A stretch of DNA of 64,000 bases from Acidiferrobacteraceae bacterium (GTDB taxonomy: Bacteria > Pseudomonadota > Gammaproteobacteria > Arenicellales > UBA868): positions 46,587 to 110,586 of the forward strand of contig PBOB01000066.1 of the NCBI GenBank assembly GCA_002724185.1, written 5' to 3'. The notes under the pieces are model-generated. The model was given only the letters and a program-made list of their open reading frames with translations, had not been told where the DNA came from and searched no databases. Position 1 is the first letter of the stretch. Every line of letters starts with the position of its first letter. The translations under genes and the position numbers were made by a program. Shown here one piece after another: positions 55,213-64,000 of this stretch.

Positions 55213-56517
55213 TTGACTGAAAGATACGATGCAATCATTGTTGGAGCCGGAATCATCGGCTGCTCAATAGGATATCAACTAGCTAAATTCGGTTGGCGCA
55301 CAATTAATATTGATAAAATGCCTACTTCTGGCCAGGGCTCAACCAGTAATTCTCTCGCTATAGTGAGAACTCACTACTCGACTCTTGAAGGTAGCGCCCT
55401 TGCCTGGGAGGGCTATCACTGCTGGAACAATTGGAGACATTATCTTGGATCCAATCGCTCCAACAATATAGCTCGTTTTATTAAAACTGGCGCCCTTGTC
55501 ATTCAAACGGAAAATAATAATAAACTCTCCAAGCAGATTGCTCTATCAAAACAACTAAAGATCCCCTTTGAAGAATGGTCATCACTAGAAATTGGCAAAC
55601 ATTTCCCCCTTTGGGATCTTCGTAGCTATGGTCCACCAATATTGTCTGATAATGCTCGTTTCGGAATTCCAACTGCGGAAACTATTCATGGTGGTGTTTT
55701 TTTTCCTAAAGCAGGCTATTGCAACGATCCACGACTAGCTACTCAAAATATTCAACGAGCAACTGAGTTAGCTGGCGGTAAATTTCGCTTTAAATCCGAA
55801 GTTTCTAAAATAAGAAAGTCTAACAATCGCGTTCTGGGTATTACTCTATCCGATGGAACAATCATTGATGCACCTGTAATTGTTAACGCAGCAGGGCCAT
55901 ATTCTCAAATACTCAATCAACTGGCCGGTATTGAACAATCGAACAGTATTACAACAAGAGTAGTTCGCCATGAGGCTCTCTACTTAAAGCTACCGTCATC
56001 CTGCGAGCACCATGCTGATAGCATCATTACCTACGATGCTGATATAGGGAGCTATATCCGGCCAGATCAGGACGGGTCTGTGTTCGTGGGGAGTCAAGGG
56101 ACTAGTTTTGACGACTACAACTCTGTTGATCCTGATAATTTTGAAGAAAATATTGGCAGCCTTGGAGACGAACCAATCTATCGTCTAGGGCAAAGAATCC
56201 CTGAGCTCGGTATACCAAATCGGATTCGAGGTATCGTCGGGCTTTGGGATATAACAGAGGACTGGATACCTATCTATGACTGTTCCGATCTCAATGGGTT
56301 TTACCTCGCTATTGGAACCAGTGGAAACCAGTTCAAAACAGCGCCAGTAGTGGGTGAACTTATGGCAAGCTTAATACTCGCTTGTGAAAGTGGTCACAAC
56401 CATGATACTGAACCGCTGGAATTTGTACTTAGAAGAACCGGGAGCAGTATCCAGCTTGATTTCTTCTCTCGTAATCGAACCGTTAATAATAGCAGTAGCT
56501 TCTCAGTCTTGGGTTAG
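55213..56517 (+). CDS. FAD-dependent amine/D-amino-acid oxidoreductase (DAO family)
   Basis: A flavoprotein of about 434 aa. The dinucleotide motif is IIVGAGIIGCSIGYQLAKFG near the start, and a C-terminal FAD segment has GFYLAIGTSGNQFKTAPVVGEL. The pattern is that of sarcosine oxidase, glycine oxidase and related enzymes that oxidise N-methyl or D-amino acids. I place the start at TTG 55213 because GGAGG lies exactly 6 bases upstream; the ATG at 55198 would lie before that site. It appears monocistronic. The substrate is not evident. Confidence 0.88.
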   Translation: MTERYDAIIVGAGIIGCSIGYQLAKFGWRTINIDKMPTSGQGSTSNSLAIVRTHYSTLEGSALAWEGYHCWNNWRHYLGSNRSNNIARFIKTGALVIQTENNNKLSKQIALSKQLKIPFEEWSSLEIGKHFPLWDLRSYGPPILSDNARFGIPTAETIHGGVFFPKAGYCNDPRLATQNIQRATELAGGKFRFKSEVSKIRKSNNRVLGITLSDGTIIDAPVIVNAAGPYSQILNQLAGIEQSNSITTRVVRHEALYLKLPSSCEHHADSIITYDADIGSYIRPDQDGSVFVGSQGTSFDDYNSVDPDNFEENIGSLGDEPIYRLGQRIPELGIPNRIRGIVGLWDITEDWIPIYDCSDLNGFYLAIGTSGNQFKTAPVVGELMASLILACESGHNHDTEPLEFVLRRTGSSIQLDFFSRNRTVNNSSSFSVLG

Positions 56518-56755
56518 CAATAGAGATTTGGTTTTACAACCTTTAGATTGTCGCGAGGTTACACAGGCCAAAGACTAATTGGATTTAGGCAAACCAATAA
56601 CATGATGGCCAATATTAAATGACTTGAGACAGCCGATGTTAAATGGAGAGGTGCCTCCCACCATTGATGCTCAATATAATTACCTCACTGTTTCTGAATA
56701 ATCACTACCCAATCGAATTAGTCTGTCTAACTGAACACTGGTGGTATACCATTAG

Positions 56756-57457
56756 TTGGAACATTGTAATCTTGGAATTCGTAACAAATTGACAAGTAAA
56801 ATATTTTTGAAGTTTGGCCTAATTATATTTGACTACGATGGTGTCCTTGTAGATTCTCAAGATACCATTATTCGCTCTAGCAATGAGTTTTGCAGCCGTC
56901 ACGGTATCCAAAAGCAAGTTACTCATGAAATGCTGGCGCAACTAGACCCAGCGACATTCCCGAACATTGCGCGTAAGGCACACATTCCAAAAGCAATGAT
57001 TCCAGAATATGCTAAATATCTTTCTCATAAATTAAGAACTACTCCAGATTCGACACCTATTTTCACCGGTGTCTCGAAAATGCTTAGCGGCCTGGAAAAA
57101 TACTATACGATGGCTATTGTGTCTGCCAACCATATCACCGTCATCAAAGAACGTATGCAAATTGCAGGCCTTAGCAACCATTTTAATATAGTCTTCGGGA
57201 GTGAACATGGAAGCTCCAAAGCTGATCATATTAGACTTGCTTTGGAGAGAACGGGGTGTAGGAGAAAGCGTACTTGGATGATAGGAGATACGGTTAGCGA
57301 CATTGATTCTGCGCTATCAGTCGGTATTCATGCGCTGGCGGCGACCTGGGGATGGCAATCAAAATCATTTCTCAAAAGCCGAAGACCAGAAAAACTTTTT
57401 GACCGACCAAGTGATATAGAGGATTACCTTATCACCCTAGCAAAGCAATATTCCTAG
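56756..57457 (+). CDS. HAD hydrolase, phosphoglycolate phosphatase-like
   Basis: A HAD-IA phosphatase of about 215-233 aa. Motif I is IFDYDGVLVDS, motif II IVSANHITV, and motif IV MIGDTVSDIDSA. The start is uncertain: the frame opens with TTG at 56756 but the conserved part begins near residue 20, and no strong Shine-Dalgarno is visible. The 238 bases before it hold no other gene. The substrate is unknown. Confidence 0.8.
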   Translation: MEHCNLGIRNKLTSKIFLKFGLIIFDYDGVLVDSQDTIIRSSNEFCSRHGIQKQVTHEMLAQLDPATFPNIARKAHIPKAMIPEYAKYLSHKLRTTPDSTPIFTGVSKMLSGLEKYYTMAIVSANHITVIKERMQIAGLSNHFNIVFGSEHGSSKADHIRLALERTGCRRKRTWMIGDTVSDIDSALSVGIHALAATWGWQSKSFLKSRRPEKLFDRPSDIEDYLITLAKQYS

Positions 57458-57519
57458 AATTGAGTTACTGCCTTCAAGTCCGAAAGTCAGTTAAATAACA
57501 CCTTACATGCGATTTAAGC

Positions 57520-59289
57520 TCACTGTACAGGCAATCTGAGAAGAGATGGACAAATAGGTGTATGGAAAATTGAATTCTTGGCAACTATTGGTGTGGCTAA
57601 ATCGCCTATTTTGCCAAAGCAATTCATACTCCGGGCATACCAAGGGAAATCACTACTGGTTATGGTTACCCGGATGCGGTGGCCTGAAAGGAAAACGTGA
57701 TGTGTGGGCCATAATTCGATAGTGAAGCTATAGATCCTACCAGACTCAAGTGGACTCGGCTTTTCGAGGGAGTCTCTGTACGAGGCCCTTAAGCAGCCCT
57801 GGGTAACTTTCATTGATCGTCCATCTGGGTGCACGTCAGTAAGCTTAACGTGCCATTCTGTATCCTCACAGGTACTCGCCGCATATATTTCTAGATGCGG
57901 CCATCCTGAAAGCACAAGCTCCCGAACAATAACTTCACTTGAATAAATAAGTACATCCGGTCTCGATTCTACTAGTGTTTGATCAAGGGGAATATCTTCA
58001 AGAGGGTATCTCTTTATGTCCATCCCGGTTGGCACCGGATCGGTTGGATCATACAAATAATGTTGTTCAGGCTCGTCCGTTGGAGGTGATACATCGGAAA
58101 GGTGACCTGTTTTTCCATCAAAACGCAAGAACAATAGTTTCTCTGTAATGCCTAATGGCCATCGATTAACATGGAGCCAACTATTTCTTCCAGGCTCAAA
58201 AATCTTTACCGATGGATCATCAGTCGCTCCATTTTCTACTCCCTTTAACCAGTAGTCGAACCAACGCAGGTGAACATCATCCATATCTATCGCTGCTTCA
58301 TTTCCAAAGTCGAGACCACCATAACTTGAATGAGGCCATCGACAATTAATATGACTCCAGGGCCCAACAATTAACTGCTGATTGTGTCGAGCCGGTGAGC
58401 TTTTGATCATATTTTCATAGTGATGAAATGCACCCATCAAATCTTCCATGTCATACCAGCCAGTAACGTGAAGACAAGGGGTATTGATGTCACCATAGCG
58501 TTCGTCAAATCGCAATGATTGCCAGTGTGAGTCAAGCGTATCGTGGTCCAACATATCCTGCCAAGTTTTACCGACTGGATTTATAAATTTTGCTATAGCT
58601 GAAACTGGTAATGTTTGCAAAATAGTTTCCCAGTCGTGCTCTTCAAGTCCATACATTTCTGTAATACGACGACGTACCAGATAGACCCACCATCCGAAAT
58701 AAAGCTGAAAAACACCATTACTATATGGAATCTCCTGCTGCCATCGCCCTGCTGCAGAAGTGGAGATCATGCAAGTCAAATGTGGTGGCATTTCGGCGGC
58801 TGCTGCCCACTGTGTCCAGCCAGCATAACTAAGTCCAGTTGTGCCAACTTTTCCAGTACACCAGTCCTGGCATGCCACCCATTCAATTACGTCATATGTA
58901 TCAGGGCCATCGTTAACAAATGCTCGCCAGCAGCCTTCCGATTTCCCGCGTCCACGGACATCATGAACAATAAAAACATAACCGCGTTGCTGAAAAAACC
59001 GTGCCTCATTCTTGAAGAAAATTGATTGGCTCTTATCGTAGGGTGTAGATTGGACTATTGCCGGAGCTGGACGAGACTGTTGGACGGGCAGGTATACATC
59101 TGCTGCTAGCTCAATCCCATCGCGCATAGGAATGCCTGTTTCAAAGATAGGCAATGGATCTTCATGTTGTTTTCTTATGGGATCATCGAGAAAACGTTGT
59201 CGGGGCGTCTTGGTTGAGGGATTCATTAGTTCGGGAGAGGTTTGATTAGTAGTAGAGAGTGATTTAAATGTTGGTTTGTCGCCCCCCAC
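57520..59289 (-). CDS. CocE/NonD family hydrolase (X-Pro dipeptidyl-peptidase-like)
   Basis: An alpha/beta hydrolase of up to 589 aa. The S15 domain begins MRDGIELAADVYLP, continues VHDVRGRGKSEGCW, and has the nucleophile in GTTGLSYAGWTQ (G-x-S-Y-x-G). The C-terminal jelly roll (PepX_C) includes HRIRVTITSSDFPWY. The family cleaves esters or proline-containing amides. There is no signal peptide. The start is GTG at 59289 or ATG at 59226; the upstream residues are polar and unconserved. It diverges from the DMFase-like gene. Confidence 0.9.
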   Translation of the reverse strand: MGGDKPTFKSLSTTNQTSPELMNPSTKTPRQRFLDDPIRKQHEDPLPIFETGIPMRDGIELAADVYLPVQQSRPAPAIVQSTPYDKSQSIFFKNEARFFQQRGYVFIVHDVRGRGKSEGCWRAFVNDGPDTYDVIEWVACQDWCTGKVGTTGLSYAGWTQWAAAAEMPPHLTCMISTSAAGRWQQEIPYSNGVFQLYFGWWVYLVRRRITEMYGLEEHDWETILQTLPVSAIAKFINPVGKTWQDMLDHDTLDSHWQSLRFDERYGDINTPCLHVTGWYDMEDLMGAFHHYENMIKSSPARHNQQLIVGPWSHINCRWPHSSYGGLDFGNEAAIDMDDVHLRWFDYWLKGVENGATDDPSVKIFEPGRNSWLHVNRWPLGITEKLLFLRFDGKTGHLSDVSPPTDEPEQHYLYDPTDPVPTGMDIKRYPLEDIPLDQTLVESRPDVLIYSSEVIVRELVLSGWPHLEIYAASTCEDTEWHVKLTDVHPDGRSMKVTQGCLRASYRDSLEKPSPLESGRIYSFTIELWPTHHVFLSGHRIRVTITSSDFPWYARSMNCFGKIGDLATPIVAKNSIFHTPICPSLLRLPVQ

Positions 59290-59333
59290 ATCCTATACTT
59301 TCCGTATATCATAACATGTGGAATTGATAATTT

Positions 59334-61583
59334 ATGGCAAAGAAATACAAGTTCAGAGGGAAGCCGAGGTCCGAATTAATTGGATATGCGGCACCGATGG
59401 TGGCTCACCCTGGCGATACCGTTAGCTTCATGGTAAGTACTGAGGCCGACAAATATGATGCAGCAATTGTTCGACTTATCCATGGAGATAATAACCCAAA
59501 AGGACCAGGATTTAAGTCAGAGAAAGTTAATGACTTTCAATGGCAACTTACAGGACGCCATCAAGAAACATTCCCCGGTTCGTTCATTTTTATTAAGGAT
59601 GGTGTTAATGGAATTGTATCAGATGGATTTACAGTTCAAGCATGGATTCGAGCAACTAACCCGAAACAAGGAAACTATCAAGGTATAGTCGCCCAGAACT
59701 CAGATACCGTGGGTTTTGGCCTTTATGTGGATCCTGATGGCGGTATCGCACTACGTCTGACTCATGACAACACATTCTCGGAAGTAAGCACTAATCATCC
59801 TATTCAGGAAAAACAGTGGTACTTCATTGCCTGCACATACAACGCCATCTCAGGAGAAGCAATGGTCATCCAGCGCCAAACAGGTCGATGGCCAAATGCT
59901 GATGCCGACTGTGAAATATTTGGAAGCGTACCGCTAGGAAGCTTTGAATCGATCAATGCACCAATAACAATTGCCGCAGGTGGCCTACAAACTTCCCCAG
60001 CAATAGCTCCAAAACATTGCTTTAACGGGAAAATAGATAGTCCACGGCTGTTCTCTCGACCACTAACACGGAAAGAAATTGAGCACTTGCACTCGGATGG
60101 ATCACCCAGAACAATTCCGGGACTTATCGGAGCTTGGGATTTTTCGAAAAGTTCGGCAAGTAGCACCGAAATCTTTGACAGCTCTGGAAATGGACTAACT
60201 GGAACCGTTATAAATTTTCCAATGCGCGGCTTGGTAGGACATAACTGGACTGGCCGTGTTTTCTCGAGAAAGGATGCCCCTGATCAATATGGCAGCATCC
60301 ACTTTCATGACGACGATCTCGAGGACACGGGTTGGGATGCTGATTTTGAATGGAACATTCCCTCTGGGCTAAAGAGCGGCATTTACGCTGCCCACTTGTT
60401 ATCGGATAACGAGGAAGACTTCGTTCCATTTATCATTTCGAATAAAAAGGCACAAGCAAATATTGCGTTCTTGGTTCCAACAATGACCTACCTAGCATAC
60501 GCAAACGAGCGAGCGATCATGTTTCCTGGTGTTGACTTCACTGTAATAACAAACGTGCCAATTATCGTTGACCCATATGATCGCCTTCTTCGGGAGCATA
60601 CGTCGCTTGGAGGATCTATCTATGATGTACATTCTGATGGAAGTGGTATTTGCTATTCGACTGCACGCCGACCAATCGTTAATATGCGTCCCAATCACCG
60701 ACACTGGGTCCATGGGTGTCCTAGGAAGCTCCCATTTGACCTCTATCTTGTTGATTGGCTCGAGGAAAAAGATTTCGAATACGATGTAATTACGGATCAT
60801 GATCTTCATCACCAAGGAGAGGATCTTTTACGCCAGTACGACGTCATCCTAACCGGAAGTCATCCTGAGTATTGGACTAGTTCAATGCTAGACGGCATCG
60901 ATGGCTATATGAATCATGGTGGTCGCTTGATGTATTTAGGGGGGAATGGTTTTTATTGGGTCACAGCGATTGACCCAAAACGCGACTACATCATGGAAGT
61001 TCGCCGCGGCTATGCAGGATCTCGCGCTTGGGCATCTCACGTTGGAGAGTTGGAATTGGCGTCCAGCGGAGAAGTTGGTGGAATATGGCGCCACCTCGGC
61101 CGACCACCAAACGCGCTGGTTGGCGTTGGTTTTTCGGCACAAGGCTGGGATCTAGAAGCGCCCGGTTATAAACGTCTACCTGAAAGCTTTGATCCAAAAG
61201 TCGACTTCATTTTTTCGGGTGTAGGTGACGATGAGATGATTGGGAATTTTGGACTCGTTATGTCTGGCGCGGCCGGAGATGAACTTGATCGGGTAGACTT
61301 TGAACTTGGGACACCCGCTCAAACAATGAGACTTGCTACATCTCAAGGCCTGCACAGCTCCTATTATCTCATGACTCATGAAGATCAACTTATAAGCTTG
61401 CCACATAATGACGGAACCAATAATGAGAATGTTCGATCGGATATGGTCTATTTTGAAACCCAAGAAGGTGGGGCAGTTTTCTCAGTGGGCTCGATCAATT
61501 GGTTGGGAAGTTTGTCTCACAACAATTATCAGAATAATGTCTCAACCATCACGGAAAATGTTCTTCGGAAATTTACAATGTAA
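59334..61583 (+). CDS. N,N-dimethylformamidase large-subunit homologue
   Basis: 749 aa, close to the large subunit of N,N-dimethylformamidase, which splits dimethylformamide into dimethylamine and formate. A LamG-like domain lies at about 90-260 (FTVQAWIRAT, KQWYFIACTYN), and the catalytic part follows from about 370 (LVPTMTYLAYANERAI, GGNGFYWVTAID). H510 and E512 in TGSHPEYW match the His-x-Glu iron ligands; Y430, about 80 residues earlier, fits the third ligand, a tyrosine. No small-subunit gene adjoins. It may therefore act on another amide. There is no signal peptide. The divergent CocE neighbour also cleaves amides or esters. Confidence 0.85.
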   Translation: MAKKYKFRGKPRSELIGYAAPMVAHPGDTVSFMVSTEADKYDAAIVRLIHGDNNPKGPGFKSEKVNDFQWQLTGRHQETFPGSFIFIKDGVNGIVSDGFTVQAWIRATNPKQGNYQGIVAQNSDTVGFGLYVDPDGGIALRLTHDNTFSEVSTNHPIQEKQWYFIACTYNAISGEAMVIQRQTGRWPNADADCEIFGSVPLGSFESINAPITIAAGGLQTSPAIAPKHCFNGKIDSPRLFSRPLTRKEIEHLHSDGSPRTIPGLIGAWDFSKSSASSTEIFDSSGNGLTGTVINFPMRGLVGHNWTGRVFSRKDAPDQYGSIHFHDDDLEDTGWDADFEWNIPSGLKSGIYAAHLLSDNEEDFVPFIISNKKAQANIAFLVPTMTYLAYANERAIMFPGVDFTVITNVPIIVDPYDRLLREHTSLGGSIYDVHSDGSGICYSTARRPIVNMRPNHRHWVHGCPRKLPFDLYLVDWLEEKDFEYDVITDHDLHHQGEDLLRQYDVILTGSHPEYWTSSMLDGIDGYMNHGGRLMYLGGNGFYWVTAIDPKRDYIMEVRRGYAGSRAWASHVGELELASSGEVGGIWRHLGRPPNALVGVGFSAQGWDLEAPGYKRLPESFDPKVDFIFSGVGDDEMIGNFGLVMSGAAGDELDRVDFELGTPAQTMRLATSQGLHSSYYLMTHEDQLISLPHNDGTNNENVRSDMVYFETQEGGAVFSVGSINWLGSLSHNNYQNNVSTITENVLRKFTM

Positions 61584-61945
61584 TCCAACTTCAATGCACA
61601 ACTAGACCCAAGCAAATCGATGGTTGATTTCTTTGATTATCAAAATTCTAATAATAATCCCTTCTGCTGAGAGAACTGATGATGCGAAAAGATTTATTTA
61701 AGGAGCTCGCGACATAATCTGGCACACGCCGCGTTACCCATGATGATTGGAACAAGTTAGGGATAGGGAAGTTTCCAAGTGGTCAAAGGGGATAAACTGT
61801 AAATCTGTTGGCTCAACCTTCTGAGATTCGAATGCTTTCCTCTCCACCATTTCTAAACTGATAAAGTCAACTCATTCATTGCCCCACTACAGTGGGATAT
61901 TCAACTCTCAGAACAGCTTATACGACGTCTTGCTTTGCATTTAAA
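61584..61945. other. Intergenic region with decayed tRNA-like sequence
   Basis: No protein gene was found in these 362 bases between the DMFase-like gene and the convergent SDR. The middle holds the tRNA-Tyr-like sequence at 61765-61849 described separately. The rest shows no structure I can support. Confidence 0.5.
61765..61849 (+). pseudogene. tRNA-Tyr (GTA) pseudogene
   Basis: Exactly 85 bases including CCA, the length of E. coli tRNA-Tyr. The D-arm/anticodon part (TTTCCAAGTGGTCAAAGGG, then CTGTAAATCTG) is very close to bacterial tRNA-Tyr, with anticodon GTA at 61799-61801. A 13-base variable region and TTCGAAT T-loop follow. Stems are damaged: two mismatches in the acceptor, one in the anticodon stem and two in the T stem, including the normally invariant 53-61 pair. 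It is likely a dead copy; a very divergent working tRNA is less likely. Confidence 0.6.
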
Positions 61946-62707
61946 TTAGAGCGAAAAACCATCATCTATAACAATATTCTGACCATTAATATAGCGGGAT
62001 TGATCAGATAGAAGAAACAATACAGCGCCAACGATGTCTTCGGCATCCAGCATGCCTTTATTGAGACAGAATTCATTATAGTTTTCGACAAAAGACATTG
62101 GTTGATCATCAATAATGCCGCCGGGACTGATACAATTTACCCTTATATTGCGCCCCTTTAAATAGCGGGCAAGATAGCGTGTCATTTGTATGATTGCAGA
62201 TTTACAGATTGCATATTCAATTTCTTTTGTCATATCAGTCCCAGCATATATTTGGAAACGTGGCGCTAGAAATCCGTAGATAGATGACATATTGATTATA
62301 TTACCACCATCTTTCAGCGAAAAATACTCAGCCGATTTCTGACATACAAGAAAGCTGCCGCCGATATGTAGAGTAACATTGTCACAAAAATCCTTAAAAG
62401 CTACAGTCTCAAAATCTTTTCCATATTCACTGTTACGGGGAAATTCACAATTCACAACTGCTGTCAGCTCTCCCGGATAAGATTCTGTTGCTGTGAGTAC
62501 TTGCTCTACTGATTTCGGATCACAAGTATCAACTTCTACAAACGGAAACTCGGCAGTATTTGCTTGACACAGTTCCTGAAATTTAGGATTAGCTGCATCT
62601 CTACCTGCTACGATTACATACGCATTATTGTGATAGCAAGCGGTAACAATCTTATTGCCGATTAATCCGGTACCTCCAAATACAACTATCTTTTGTCCGG
62701 CCAACAT
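61946..62707 (-). CDS. Short-chain dehydrogenase/reductase
   Basis: An SDR of 253 aa. The cofactor motif is VVFGGTGLIGNKIV (GGTGLIG, slightly unusual), the catalytic serine lies in NMSSIYGF, and Tyr-x3-Lys in EYAICKSAI. INGQNIVIDDGFSL closes the protein. The sequence style is that of SDRs found in flagellin or surface-sugar modification loci (PtmA-like). It follows the radical SAM gene by 18 bases and is probably cotranscribed with it. Confidence 0.85.
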   Translation of the reverse strand: MLAGQKIVVFGGTGLIGNKIVTACYHNNAYVIVAGRDAANPKFQELCQANTAEFPFVEVDTCDPKSVEQVLTATESYPGELTAVVNCEFPRNSEYGKDFETVAFKDFCDNVTLHIGGSFLVCQKSAEYFSLKDGGNIINMSSIYGFLAPRFQIYAGTDMTKEIEYAICKSAIIQMTRYLARYLKGRNIRVNCISPGGIIDDQPMSFVENYNEFCLNKGMLDAEDIVGAVLFLLSDQSRYINGQNIVIDDGFSL

Positions 62708-62725
62708 TATTAGTTGATCTTTGTA

Positions 62726-63814
62726 TTAGCTATGGTTCTTGATACGTTCAAACAGTTTTGGAATATCACATCGATCAACGCACTTAAATCCTTTGGGAAA
62801 ATCACCTGATACATGCCAGCTTCTAAAATCTTTGTATTTTTGTCCATTCCATACGTCTTCCAACGACTCATTGTTCACATTACCGAGCGCCATTTCACAA
62901 TCGTAATCTTGAGTGCATGGTACCACCGAACCATCGGCCATCACCGTTGTTGATGTCCAAGGATATTCACAATATTGATCAAGATAATGGGAATTATTGC
63001 TCATTGAACTATCTTCTTCGTACAGCCACCGATTATCCTGGCTTTTTACATATGCAAAAACATCATGCCCCTTCCATAACTCCAGAAATTGCTCATGCAT
63101 CTCCCTAGCTTGTGAATCTACGGCAAACTCAATCATGCAAGGAACTATCATCGTTTTATAATTTTTTTTTGCCTTTAGTTCTAGTATATCTAGTATTGAT
63201 CTATAGGCCTTTTCGAAATTGCTGTGTTTGCCCCTTACTGCTCGCATTCCCGCATCGTCGAGCGCGTCAATCGAGAATTTCAGCACGCCTAAACCAGCAT
63301 TCATGACGTCATCCCCTCGTCTCGTATTGATATTTGAAGGTACACAAGAAAAATAAGTGGGTATATTCCGATTAGTACAAGCTTGGATACGATCCACTAT
63401 GTTTTTATCCACCATTGGTTCGCCAAATCCATGAAGAATGACACATCTTGATACAACATAAAAATAAAAAGAGTTTTCGCTAGGAATCTCAAAAGTAATC
63501 CCATAGTTTTCTTCAATGAAATTCCAGAAACCTTCTAAGTCTATAGGATCGTGGGGCTGGATTTGGTCAAGTACCTTCTCGAACACTTCAGGATCAATCC
63601 ATTGGTTTTCTCTCGTCATGAGTGTGGTGCGTGGGCACATAACACAGGTCATATTGCAATAATTTGTGGTCTCTATGTTGAATAGGGTCGGAGACTGCGA
63701 TCTTAGTTGATCGAGCTGACGCTCTATACCAGCGATTTCTTTCGGCTGCACGTTGCCATCGATGATACGGCGTTTTAGGTCTTCTGTCCGACGGAAGAAT
63801 TCTATGTCATACAT
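62726..63814 (-). CDS. Radical SAM protein with SPASM domain
   Basis: A 362-aa radical SAM enzyme. The FeS motif is NYCNMTCVMCP (C-x3-C-x2-C) at about residue 48. VILHGFGEPMVDKN, with the GxGEP strand, lies at about 130, and VLKFSIDALDD follows. The C-terminal SPASM region has clustered cysteines (CEYPW, VVPCTQDYDC, CVDRC) that bind an auxiliary cluster. Such enzymes modify sugars, peptides or other metabolites by radical chemistry. It is the first gene of a pair with the SDR, suggesting sugar or cell-surface modification as inference. Confidence 0.9.
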   Translation of the reverse strand: MYDIEFFRRTEDLKRRIIDGNVQPKEIAGIERQLDQLRSQSPTLFNIETTNYCNMTCVMCPRTTLMTRENQWIDPEVFEKVLDQIQPHDPIDLEGFWNFIEENYGITFEIPSENSFYFYVVSRCVILHGFGEPMVDKNIVDRIQACTNRNIPTYFSCVPSNINTRRGDDVMNAGLGVLKFSIDALDDAGMRAVRGKHSNFEKAYRSILDILELKAKKNYKTMIVPCMIEFAVDSQAREMHEQFLELWKGHDVFAYVKSQDNRWLYEEDSSMSNNSHYLDQYCEYPWTSTTVMADGSVVPCTQDYDCEMALGNVNNESLEDVWNGQKYKDFRSWHVSGDFPKGFKCVDRCDIPKLFERIKNHS

Positions 63815-63947
63815 TGTGCATTTCCTATATATGTCCTAATTTAATCAAAAACAAAGTCTAGCTACTAAACTGATATCCCACAAATCCTTTTATGGTCACA
63901 GTCCCACCTGATGAAAAACTTAGACGGGGTGTAAGTCATTGAAAATT

Positions 63948-64000
63948 TGGTGGCTATGGGTGGACTTGAACCACCGACCCCGGCATTATGAGTGCCGTGC
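63948..64000 (-). tRNA. Elongator tRNA-Met (CAT), 3' part, cut by the window edge
   Basis: The 3' half is visible: CCA end, acceptor strand CATAGCC, T arm GGTGG-TTCAAGT-CCACC, variable loop GGGTC, and anticodon stem CGGCA/TGCCG around CTCATAA, so the anticodon is CAT. The CTCATAA loop and following GGGTC match elongator tRNA-Met rather than initiator tRNA. The 5' half is beyond the right edge. Confidence 0.93.

Noticed and set aside
60492..61463. Several minus-strand frames opposite the DMFase-like gene, considered for a missing small subunit
   Set aside because: None resembles a DMFase small subunit, and all overlap the conserved catalytic region of the sense gene.
61680..61716. Short frame with a ribosome-site-like sequence in the gap before the tRNA-Tyr remnant
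   Set aside because: Only about a dozen codons, with no conserved feature; chance is sufficient.

Overview
The window looks like chromosomal DNA of a heterotrophic proteobacterium, most likely a marine-type gammaproteobacterium. This rests on gene content and on AT-rich, densely packed genes: class A PutA without a DNA-binding domain, a TPP-riboswitch-controlled thiBPQ operon, short-type ArgC, TypA, and an elongator tRNA-Met of gammaproteobacterial type. No phage, transposon, CRISPR or rRNA was seen. The taxonomic guess is an inference.

Left part (1-17 kb). A dipeptide/oligopeptide ABC transporter (binding protein, two permeases, start of an ATPase) reads leftward. Diverging from it is a lone HyuB-type hydantoinase/oxoprolinase subunit, followed by a convergent amidohydrolase. 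A rightward operon then runs from about 7.3 to 16.8 kb: MDR oxidoreductase, EthD-like ferredoxin-fold protein, HyuA, HyuB, PutA, and a probable Fe(II)/2-oxoglutarate oxygenase. Its -35/-10 promoter lies inside a large nested palindrome that looks like a repressor operator. The set suggests catabolism of a proline- or 5-oxoproline-like nitrogen compound through glutamate.

Middle (17-38 kb). This holds a DUF6092-like/nitroreductase pair, TypA, ArgC, a DUF1330 protein and a Nudix hydrolase. A second complete peptide ABC operon follows, with a Tat-exported binding protein, a fused double ATPase and a HisC-like aminotransferase. Then come a secreted SNase-fold protein lacking the catalytic residues, a fused HyuA-HyuB protein of 1249 residues, and a HAD-MFS-PanE operon.

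Centre-right (36-54 kb). Small envelope proteins (membrane protein, SLT lipoprotein, another lipoprotein) precede a four-gene operon of acyl-CoA ligase, hotdog thioesterase, and class IV and class III aminotransferases. Next are a UMF1-type MFS, GDPD, TerB, a NadR-like kinase, the TPP riboswitch with thiBPQ, a periplasmic glutathione peroxidase, a Cof-type HAD, and a tungstate-type ABC transporter (permease and ATPase, no binding protein).

Right end (53-64 kb). ArgB and Hsp20 (with a sigma-32-like promoter) are followed by an FAD oxidoreductase, a HAD phosphatase, a CocE/NonD hydrolase and a divergent homologue of the N,N-dimethylformamidase large subunit. A decayed tRNA-Tyr copy, an SDR plus radical-SAM/SPASM pair, and a truncated elongator tRNA-Met close the window.

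The recurring theme is uptake and breakdown of peptides, amides and cyclic amides: two peptide importers, three HyuB modules, PutA, an amidohydrolase, CocE, a DMFase homologue and three aminotransferases.
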